DNA from: Campylobacteraceae bacterium | GTDB taxonomy: Bacteria; Campylobacterota; Campylobacteria; Campylobacterales; Campylobacteraceae | DNA length: 6,795 nt | NCBI GenBank assembly: GCA_031259875.1 | Contig: JAIRKW010000155.1 | Coordinates: forward strand, 1-6,795 | Direction: 5' to 3' | The notes under the pieces: model-generated | Told to the model about the DNA's origin: nothing | What the model saw: the letters and a program-made list of their open reading frames with translations, nothing else | Databases searched by the model: none | Made by a program: the position numbers and the translations under genes | Part shown: positions 1-4,710 of the stretch, in pieces | Layout: every line of letters starts with the position of its first letter | Position numbering within the stretch: the stretch's first letter is position 1

Positions 1-1161
1 ACAGAGGGAGAAAAGATTGCCGAGGGACGCTATAAACTCAGTATCAATCAACCTCAAATTTTAAGCCTTTTAAAAGTTGGCGAGCTTATCTATTTGTATG
101 ACGGCAATATTCAAACAAAAGTAATTGAGATAAATGATGAATTTATAACAGCACAAGTGCATAATTTCGGCAAACTCTCATCAAATAAAGGCGTAAATTT
201 TCCTAATACAAAAATAAATATAGATGTTATCACCGAAAAAGACAAAGAGGATTTGATATGGGGTATAAAGCACAAAGTGGACTTTATAGCCATATCGTTT
301 GTGCAAAGAAAAGAGGATATTTTATACGCCAAAGAGCTGCTTAAGCAAAATAGCGGCAGTGCACATATTTTTGCAAAGATAGAAAAATTTGACGCAGTTG
401 AAAATGTAGACGAGATATTGGAAGCAAGCGACGGTTTAATGGTTGCACGAGGAGATTTGGGTATAGAGGTGCCTTATTATAAAGTGCCAAGTATTCAAAA
501 AAGCATTATCAAAAAAGCCAATGCCGCTTCAAAACCGATAATAACAGCAACGCAAATGCTTCTTTCAATGACTGAAAAAGAGACTGCAACGCGCGCGGAG
601 ATAAGCGATGTGGCAAATGCCGTGCTTGATGGAACAGACGCTGTGATGTTATCAGAAGAGAGCGCCATAGGCAAAAACCCTATAAATGTTGTTGAAACAA
701 TGTCAAACACGATAAGAGAAGCGGAAAAAATCTATCGCTACAACAAATTTGCTGATTTCTCCTTTTTCGACGAAACGGATGTGATAGCCTCTTCCACAGG
801 ACAGCTTGCCGAAAAGATTGATGTAAAAGCTATCATATCAATTACTGGTTCGGGCAAATCGGCAAAAAAAATGGCACGTTATAGAATAAAAAATGATATT
901 TACGCGGTATGCCACGACGAGAGAATAGCGCGTTCACTTACGATTGCATGGGGAATTGAGCCTATTCTTGTCATAGAAAAATCAACTCTGAACGGAATGC
1001 TTGGCAGCACTTTCACAAATGCTTTAAAATCAGGCTGGGTCGACCACGAACACACTTATATATTAACGGCAGGCTATCCAGCAGGAGTTGAAGGAAGCAC
1101 TAACTTTATAAGAATTGTAAAGAAAAACGAGATAGATTATTTGGCGGCTTTAGAGGCTTGA
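1..1161 (+). CDS. pyk: Pyruvate kinase, 5' end cut by the window edge
   Basis: Cytosolic glycolytic enzyme that converts phosphoenolpyruvate and ADP to pyruvate and ATP. The frame is open from base 1 to the TGA at 1159-1161 (386 codons); against a family length of about 470-480 residues, roughly the first 90-100 residues lie outside the window. What is visible: the end of the B domain (LYDGNIQTKV near nt 94-123), the return to the barrel (ITEKDKEDL, DFIAISFV), the active-site lysine and metal-ligand glutamate in FAKIEK (about nt 370-387), the metal-binding ARGDLGIEVP (about nt 445-474), the substrate-loop TATQML, then TRAEISDVANAVLDGTDAVM and the C-terminal regulatory domain ending in ILTAGYPAGVEGSTN. 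The usual SGE[ST]A motif reads SEESA here. The internal TTG at 94 is not the start, because homology continues upstream of it. The K+-dependence residue of the GPEIR segment is not in the window. Identification is very secure. Confidence 0.97.
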   Translation, partial: TEGEKIAEGRYKLSINQPQILSLLKVGELIYLYDGNIQTKVIEINDEFITAQVHNFGKLSSNKGVNFPNTKINIDVITEKDKEDLIWGIKHKVDFIAISFVQRKEDILYAKELLKQNSGSAHIFAKIEKFDAVENVDEILEASDGLMVARGDLGIEVPYYKVPSIQKSIIKKANAASKPIITATQMLLSMTEKETATRAEISDVANAVLDGTDAVMLSEESAIGKNPINVVETMSNTIREAEKIYRYNKFADFSFFDETDVIASSTGQLAEKIDVKAIISITGSGKSAKKMARYRIKNDIYAVCHDERIARSLTIAWGIEPILVIEKSTLNGMLGSTFTNALKSGWVDHEHTYILTAGYPAGVEGSTNFIRIVKKNEIDYLAALEA

Positions 1162-1300
1162 TTTGGCCTCCTGTGCCATATATGAAATGCGAAATTACAA
1201 AATTTACCAACTCTATGATTTATTTCAAAAATCTTACTCTTATTATTGTTGTTGCACAGATTGCATATTAAAAATATATAATAAAAACTGTTCGTATTTG

Positions 1301-1329
1301 TTGTATCATTTTTAAAATTTTGATAAAAT
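1301..1329 (+). promoter_or_regulatory. Likely sigma-70 promoter for the flavin-reductase-like gene
   Basis: A -35-like TTGTAT (1301-1306) is followed after 17 bases by the -10 box TAAAAT (1324-1329) in the context TTTTGATAAAATT, a form common in Campylobacterota. Transcription would start near 1336, giving a leader of only about 15 bases containing AGGGAG (1341-1346), which sits 5 bases before the ATG at 1352. A second candidate -10, TATAAT, lies at 1277-1282 with TTGCAC 19 bases upstream. The rest of the 1162-1351 gap is plain AT-rich sequence. Confidence 0.5.
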
Positions 1330-1351
1330 TACAACTCTAAAGGGAGTATGT

Positions 1352-1900
1352 ATGAATTGCGAATTTCCTCTGCATAAAGCATTTAAATTTATAGAACCCG
1401 GGCCTGTAATTTTACTTGTTACAAGTGAAAACGATAAACCGAATATCATGACATTAAGCTGGAGTACTTTGATAGATTTTAATCCTGTTATCGGCTGTGT
1501 TTTAAGCCCGGGAGATTATAGTTACGAGATTTTAAGGAGAACGAAAGAGTGCGTCATCGCTATACCTGCAATTGACATCATGGAAAAAGTTGTACAGATT
1601 GGTAATTGTTCAGGAAGCGATACAAATAAGTTCAAAACGTTCGATCTGACTCCCATAAAAGCACAAAAGGTTGAGCCGCCGCTTATAAAAGAAGCTTTAG
1701 CTAACATTGAATGTAAAGTTATTGATGTCGATTTTGTCGATCGTTACGGACTTTTTATTATGGAAGGCATAAAAGCGTGGTATGATGCAGAGAAAACAGA
1801 AAAATGCACATTTCATGCAAATGGGGACGGCACATTTGTAATTGACGGGGAGACAAAAAACCTTAAAGATTTGATGATAAAATGGCAGATATTCATCTAA
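1352..1900 (+). CDS. Flavin-reductase-like / flavoredoxin-type FMN-binding protein
   Basis: A 182-residue protein of the flavin reductase-like split-barrel superfamily, whose members bind FMN and serve as flavin reductases, flavoredoxins or electron carriers in the cytoplasm; the electron donor and acceptor of this one cannot be read from the sequence. Family features in order: GPVILLVTSE (17-26), the flavin-binding stretch NIMTLSWSTLIDFNP (31-45), SPGDYSYEILRRTKECVIAIP (52-72), then CSGSDTNKF (86-94), LTPIKAQKVEPPLI (99-112) and ANIECKV (117-123). Length is normal for single-domain members. There is no signal peptide. The ATG at 1352 has AGGGAG 5 bases upstream; an ATG at 1348 is out of frame. 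It lies 7 bases before a MmcQ-like gene on the same strand, so the two are probably cotranscribed. The family is secure, the exact role is not. Confidence 0.85.
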   Translation: MNCEFPLHKAFKFIEPGPVILLVTSENDKPNIMTLSWSTLIDFNPVIGCVLSPGDYSYEILRRTKECVIAIPAIDIMEKVVQIGNCSGSDTNKFKTFDLTPIKAQKVEPPLIKEALANIECKVIDVDFVDRYGLFIMEGIKAWYDAEKTEKCTFHANGDGTFVIDGETKNLKDLMIKWQIFI

Positions 1901-1907
1901 AAGAGAA

Positions 1908-2273
1908 ATGATGACTTTTGAAACAATCGAAAAGATAGCTCTAAAACAGCAAGGCGCAGTAAAAGAGTATAAGCTAAGCTGGGATTCTACACTGTTTTGG
2001 ATAGGCAATAGAATGTTTTTGCTTATCATGCACAATCACGAAACACCCATGATGAACTTTAAAAACGACCCATTTGTCAATCTTCACTTGCGTGAAAATT
2101 ACCCTGATATCACCGCAGCTTATCATATGAATAAAAAGCATTGGAATACACTTTACTATAAACATACGACAATAGGTGCGGATTTTTTAGAGCAATTGAT
2201 AAGCGAATCTTACGAGATAGTTTTTGACTCTCTTACGAAAAAGCAAAAAGAGACCATAAAAAGAGGTTTTTAA
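1908..2273 (+). CDS. MmcQ/YjbR-family protein
   Basis: A 121-residue protein of the MmcQ/YjbR family, small soluble proteins with a CyaY-like fold that are often annotated as DNA-binding; the biochemical role of the family is poorly defined. The hallmark is in the second half: NFKNDPFVNLHLRENYP (50-66), then the near-invariant YHMNKKHWNTLYY (72-84), followed by the C-terminal helix with LISESYEIVFDSL (97-109). The N-terminal half has the expected KLSWDSTLFWIGNRMFLLI pattern. Two ATGs are adjacent, at 1908 and 1911. The second leaves AGAGA (1902-1906) 4 bases upstream and gives the family-typical MTFE start, so it may be the real one. The 7-base gap to the flavin-reductase-like gene implies cotranscription. 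The last codons and the stop are part of a perfect palindrome. Family call is secure, function inferred. Confidence 0.88.
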   Translation: MMTFETIEKIALKQQGAVKEYKLSWDSTLFWIGNRMFLLIMHNHETPMMNFKNDPFVNLHLRENYPDITAAYHMNKKHWNTLYYKHTTIGADFLEQLISESYEIVFDSLTKKQKETIKRGF

Positions 2274-2297
2274 GTACTTAAAAACCTCTTTTTATGG
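2254..2297. terminator. Perfect 44-bp palindrome, probable bidirectional terminator
   Basis: The left arm at 2254-2275 and the right arm at 2276-2297 are exact reverse complements with no spacer, centred on AAGT/ACTT. The core AAAAAGAGG...CCTCTTTTT gives a GC-containing stem followed by a T run, so it could act as a rho-independent terminator in either direction. It begins inside the MmcQ-family gene and contains that gene's TAA stop (2271-2273). The gene downstream has its own promoter, which fits a transcription boundary here. Confidence 0.75.
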
Positions 2298-2391
2298 ATG
2301 TGAAAACCCATTTTATTGAAGATGATAATTTGTAGTCACTAAAAAACATGGCAAATTTGGCACAATTTAAAAATCCTTAATATTTTTGTGA

Positions 2392-2397
2392 TAGAAT
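2392..2397 (+). promoter_or_regulatory. Likely -10 box for the 185-residue lipoprotein gene
   Basis: TAGAAT sits in the extended context TTTTTGTGATAGAATCC, typical of Campylobacterota promoters, where a T-rich upstream stretch often replaces a -35 box; no clear -35 box is visible at the right spacing. The start codon is 28 bases downstream and is preceded by AAAAGGA (2412-2418), a good ribosome binding site 7 bases from the ATG. Confidence 0.5.
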
Positions 2398-2425
2398 CCG
2401 CAAATTTTTTCAAAAGGATAAAATC

Positions 2426-2983
2426 ATGAGCAAGATAAATTACATACAAAGTTTGTTTCGCATTTTTATTTTTTTCACTCTTGGCGCGCTGTTTTTGGGA
2501 TGCGGCGGAAGTTCTCCAAACACTCCGAACCTGCCTGTAACCAAGCAGTTTAGATTTGAAGGCGTCAATCTTGAGCTCACATGGCTTCACAATCCAACAA
2601 TAATTTATCATACTGCCGAGGAAATTGAAAATCTGCTCAATGAAAAAATTGCCAAAATTTTAATTGAAAAAAGATTGCTCACAGATGATGAAAATGCTAA
2701 TATATTGGATATCAATGCATCGTACTTCAGAAGATTTATGGGCGATGAGACACCTTTAAAGGCAGATTCGCTCGGATACCCGTTTTTCGGATATAATATA
2801 AAAGTTTTAGATGACAATCAAACAATCCTTAGAGAGATACACAGAGAAAGCCTTCGATTTAACGGCGGTTTTGTTATGAATGTAAAAGCATTAGCAGGTC
2901 AACTTAGAGACAAAGAAGATGAACTTCCGTTTATTGACGCATTTGCAAATACTATTGTGCAAAGTATAGAAAAGATAAAATAA
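2426..2983 (+). CDS. Lipoprotein of unknown function (185 residues)
   Basis: Exported lipoprotein that I do not recognise as a named family. The N-terminus has a positively charged start (MSKINYIQSLFR), a hydrophobic stretch IFIFFTLGALFL (13-24) and a lipobox-like FLGC with the lipidated cysteine at residue 26, followed by a flexible GGSSPNTPNLP linker. The mature part is about 160 residues. It mixes strand-like segments (RFEGVNLELTWL, FFGYNIKVLD, TILREIHRESLRF) with helices (AEEIENLLNEKIAKILIEKR, PFIDAFANTIVQSIEKI), the pattern of a small periplasmic alpha/beta domain. No catalytic motif is evident. Start choice is supported by AAAAGGA 7 bases upstream and by the signal peptide beginning immediately. 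It has its own promoter, stands alone, and converges with a decayed minus-strand lipoprotein gene with which I see no clear sequence similarity. The gene call is secure; the function is unknown. Confidence 0.85.
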   Translation: MSKINYIQSLFRIFIFFTLGALFLGCGGSSPNTPNLPVTKQFRFEGVNLELTWLHNPTIIYHTAEEIENLLNEKIAKILIEKRLLTDDENANILDINASYFRRFMGDETPLKADSLGYPFFGYNIKVLDDNQTILREIHRESLRFNGGFVMNVKALAGQLRDKEDELPFIDAFANTIVQSIEKIK

Positions 2984-3002
2984 AAACAGTGTCCGTAATG
3001 AC

Positions 3003-3106
3003 AAAAAAGTACAAATGAAATCAAAATATCTTAAAAATTGTCAAGATTTTTGGTTTCATACTATTTCTATGTTTGACATGAACATTTTCAATTTTTGTGC
3101 TTTTTT
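3003..3106. repeat. Nested AT-rich inverted repeats between convergent genes
   Basis: Outer arms AAAAAAGTACAAA (3003-3015) and TTTGTGCTTTTTT (3094-3106) pair along 13 positions with one G-U. Inside them the arm 3015-3032 (ATGAAATCAAAATATCTT) pairs with 3043-3059 (AAGATTTTTGGTTTCAT), with one G-U and one bulge. The stems are AT-rich, so they are weak as rho-independent terminators, but the place between two convergent genes suits a shared transcription end. The rest of 2984-3198 shows no supportable gene on either strand. Confidence 0.4.
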
Positions 3107-3198
3107 AAAAGCTTTTCCGAACTCAAATCTGCACTATTGAATACCCTCTAACATATCATCTCATCCATAAAAATTTTTTTATTAACATTATTAAAAAA

Positions 3199-3742
3199 TC
3201 ACTCACGCTTTTTGTCTCTATCGTAACGTAAAACGCTCTTACCGGGCATCTTCACTCCCATGTCTCCATTATAGTAATACCTAACGCATTTCACGCTTTG
3301 CCAAACAGAGTCTTTTTACTGCTGTCAAGTATCTAGAGTAAAAACGGCTCTTCTTTATTATTTATAACTGTGCAAGAATTTTCAGCGATATCCGCATTCA
3401 TTGACACAAACGGCAGTAGTGCAATTTCATTAGGCTTAATCGTTACAAAACCTATTGTGTCATAATCAAACAAATAATCTTTAGTTATATAATAACTTTG
3501 GAAATCGCTACATAACAGTAACCAACATCATAGCCTTCGTAAAAATAGTCTTTTCTATCTTCATCGCCTGCTCCGCTCCAATATATACGCCTATCGTATA
3601 CAATAGGCTGCGGAATTATAATCATACTTTTACTACTTGAAAAGCTATCTCTCAATGTATTGGAAACATAGCCTGCACACCCACTTAAAACAAAAACAGA
3701 TAATGCAAAAAAGAGATGCCTCAAAATATAAAACCTAATCAT
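3199..3742 (-). pseudogene. Decayed lipoprotein gene with two frameshifts and one nonsense codon
   Basis: The start at 3742 opens 85 codons ending at a TAA (3487-3485). They encode a signal peptide with a textbook lipobox, VLSGC (lipidated Cys at residue 22), then mature sequence such as IPQPIVYDRRIYWSGAGDED. Protein-like sequence continues past that stop in the -1 frame (YYITKDYLFDYDTIGFVTIK, then LLPFVSMNADIAENSCTVIN, about 3494-3336), meets a TAG at 3335-3333 where CAG (Gln) would restore reading, and continues ILDSSKK. It then shifts again by one base at the A run 3317-3313 into DSVWQSVKCVRYYYNGDMGV...RYDRDKKRE, ending at TGA (3201-3199). Restoring one T near 3494, one A in the run and the Gln codon gives one 181-residue lipoprotein. 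The family is not recognised. No strong ribosome binding site or promoter is visible upstream of 3742. A truncated 85-residue product could still be made and lipidated. Base errors in the read could explain the frameshifts but less easily all three lesions. Confidence 0.75.
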
Positions 3743-3872
3743 TAAATTTTAATCTTTTATGGTAACATAACCTCATAAATAATTAATCATCACCCGTCCT
3801 GCAAATATGCTCTGTCTGCTATTGTACGATTAAACTGCCCTTAATATATTTTTCGATATCATTTTGCCCTTA

Positions 3873-3878
3873 TATAAA
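3873..3878 (+). promoter_or_regulatory. Likely -10 box for the rplU-rpmA unit
   Basis: TATAAA within TTATATAAAAAT lies 23 bases before the rplU start, preceded by a T-rich patch around 3847-3853 but no good -35 hexamer. Transcription would begin near 3885, leaving a leader of about 17 bases that includes AAAGGA (3891-3896), 5 bases before the ATG. The leader is too short for an elaborate regulatory structure. The rest of the 3743-3901 gap shows nothing else firm. Confidence 0.45.
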
Positions 3879-3901
3879 AATCCACCCAGTAAAGGATAGC
3901 T

Positions 3902-4210
3902 ATGTACGCTATTATCAGAAACGGCGGGAAGCAGTATAAAGTTCAAGAAGGCGACTACTTAAATGTAGACAAACTTGACGCTCAGCCGAAGGATAAGATT
4001 GAAGTTACGGAAGTTTTAGCACTTAGTGACAAAGAGCTGAAAATCGGAACTCCATATGTTGAAGGTGCAACTGTAGAACTTGAGGTAGTAAACTCAGGTA
4101 AAGAGAAAAAAGTTGTTATTTATAAAAAACGCAGAAGAAAAGACTCAAAACTAAAAAGAGGTTTTAGAAGACAATATACCCGCGTTAAAGTAATAAAAAT
4201 AAGCGCTTAA
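3902..4210 (+). CDS. rplU: 50S ribosomal protein L21
   Basis: Large-subunit ribosomal protein that binds 23S rRNA. The 102-residue product has the usual length (about 103) and the full family pattern: MYAIIRNGGKQYKVQEGDYL at the start, the middle segment IGTPYVEGATVELEVV, and the basic C-terminal rRNA-binding motif VIYKKRRRKDSKLKRGFRRQ with YTRVKV after it. The start is supported by AAAGGA 5 bases upstream and by the canonical N-terminus. It is the first gene of a ribosomal pair: rpmA begins 10 bases after the stop. Identification is certain. Confidence 0.98.
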   Translation: MYAIIRNGGKQYKVQEGDYLNVDKLDAQPKDKIEVTEVLALSDKELKIGTPYVEGATVELEVVNSGKEKKVVIYKKRRRKDSKLKRGFRRQYTRVKVIKISA

Positions 4211-4220
4211 GGAGAAAATA

Positions 4221-4478
4221 ATGGCTCACAAAAAAGGTCAAGGCAGTACCCAAAATAACCGCGACTCGGCAGGGCGCAGGTTAGGCGTAAAGAAATTTGG
4301 CGGCGAATTTGTAAGAGCGGGCAATATCATAATCCGTCAGCGCGGCACTAAAGTTCATACAGGCAAAAATGTAGGCATTGGTGTTGACCACACGATATAT
4401 GCGCTTATTGACGGCTTTGTCAAATTTGAACAAAAAGATATGAAACGCAAAAAAGTATCTGTTTATCCGGCAGCTTAA
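4221..4478 (+). CDS. rpmA: 50S ribosomal protein L27
   Basis: Large-subunit ribosomal protein whose N-terminal tail reaches toward the peptidyl transferase centre. The 85-residue product matches the family length and begins directly with MAHKKGQGSTQNNRDSAGRR, so it lacks the cleavable N-terminal extension found in many Firmicutes. The family signature GNIIIRQRGTKVHTG is at residues 34-48, followed by VGIGVDHTIYALIDGFVKFE. AAGGAG (4209-4214), overlapping the rplU stop codon, lies 6 bases before the ATG, so translation follows closely on rplU. A hairpin terminator lies about 15 bases after the stop. Identification is certain. Confidence 0.98.
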   Translation: MAHKKGQGSTQNNRDSAGRRLGVKKFGGEFVRAGNIIIRQRGTKVHTGKNVGIGVDHTIYALIDGFVKFEQKDMKRKKVSVYPAA

Positions 4479-4493
4479 AAAGCTTCCCCCTGC

Positions 4494-4523
4494 AACCCTC
4501 TTTGTTTTTAAGAAGAGGGTTTT
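4494..4523 (+). terminator. Hairpin terminator or attenuator after rpmA
   Basis: AACCCTCTT (4494-4502) pairs exactly with AAGAGGGTT (4513-4521), a 9-bp stem with a 10-base loop, and the right arm runs into a short TTTT tract (4520-4523). The T tract is brief, so termination may be partial. It would separate high-level expression of L21 and L27 from obg, proB and fmt. Confidence 0.6.
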
Positions 4524-4645
4524 AAAGGCTAGACTTATGAAAAACAGCATCACAATATTAACTCTCACTAATATATTTACTCTATATAAAAATAACTTGG
4601 ATAAAAATCAAAAAATAATGTCAAAAAACACTCAAATTACACTAA

Positions 4646-4651
4646 TAAAAT
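4646..4651 (+). promoter_or_regulatory. Candidate -10 box for obg-proB-fmt
   Basis: TAAAAT in the context ACTAATAAAATATGG lies about 60 bases before obg, downstream of the rpmA terminator. There is no clear -35 hexamer. Other -10-like stretches occur nearby, for example TATATAAA around 4583-4590, so the exact start of transcription is uncertain in this very AT-rich gap. Confidence 0.35.
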
Positions 4652-4659
4652 ATGGTTTT

Positions 4660-4707
4660 ATGAAAATTACTCAAAACGGGCAGTTCATCTTGCCCTGCGC
4701 AAAATAG
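4660..4707 (+). other. Possible 15-codon upstream reading frame before obg
   Basis: An ATG at 4660 opens 15 codons (MKITQNGQFILPCAK) ending at TAG 4705-4707, only 3 bases before the obg ATG and in the same reading frame. No Shine-Dalgarno sequence precedes it. It could act as a leader peptide coupled to obg, be a leaderless or very short-leader start from the promoter at 4646-4651, or be chance. The peptide resembles the start of AbrB/MazE-type domains (the MKIT..GQ..LP pattern), which is too short to weigh. Confidence 0.25.
4678..4695 (+). promoter_or_regulatory. Hairpin 15 bases before the obg start codon
   Basis: GGGCA (4678-4682) pairs with TGCCC (4691-4695) around an 8-base loop, with one possible extra G-U pair. 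It is the only GC-rich structure in this AT-rich leader, and it lies where a ribosome binding site would be expected near. No T run follows, so it is not a terminator. A role in obg translation is inference only. Confidence 0.3.
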
Positions 4708-4710
4708 ATA

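Noticed and set aside
94..96. TTG at 94 as the start of pyruvate kinase
   Set aside because: The frame and the family match continue upstream to base 1; the true start is outside the window.
1153..1170. GAGGC/GCCTC hairpin over the pyk stop codon as a terminator
   Set aside because: The stem is only 5 bp and is followed by CTGTGCC rather than a T run.
1697..2035. Minus-strand 112-residue frame spanning the junction of the flavin-reductase-like and MmcQ-family genes
   Set aside because: Both plus-strand genes are recognised families, and the minus frame has no ribosome binding site or motif.
3088..3168. A small minus-strand gene starting at the ATG at 3168
   Set aside because: It meets a TAG after six codons and has no ribosome binding site; the further codons look no better than chance.
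3485..3742. An intact 85-residue lipoprotein gene
   Set aside because: Its N-terminus is real, but protein-like sequence continues past its stop through two frameshifts and a nonsense codon, so it is better annotated as the start of a pseudogene.
4149..4166. Sequence AAAAAGAGGTTTT inside rplU shared with the 2254-2297 palindrome
   Set aside because: Both encode Lys-Arg-Gly-Phe in frame and only 13 bases match, with no symmetry in rplU; coincidence is enough.
4281..4568. Minus-strand 95-residue frame over rpmA
   Set aside because: It is antisense to a certain ribosomal protein gene and has no family features.
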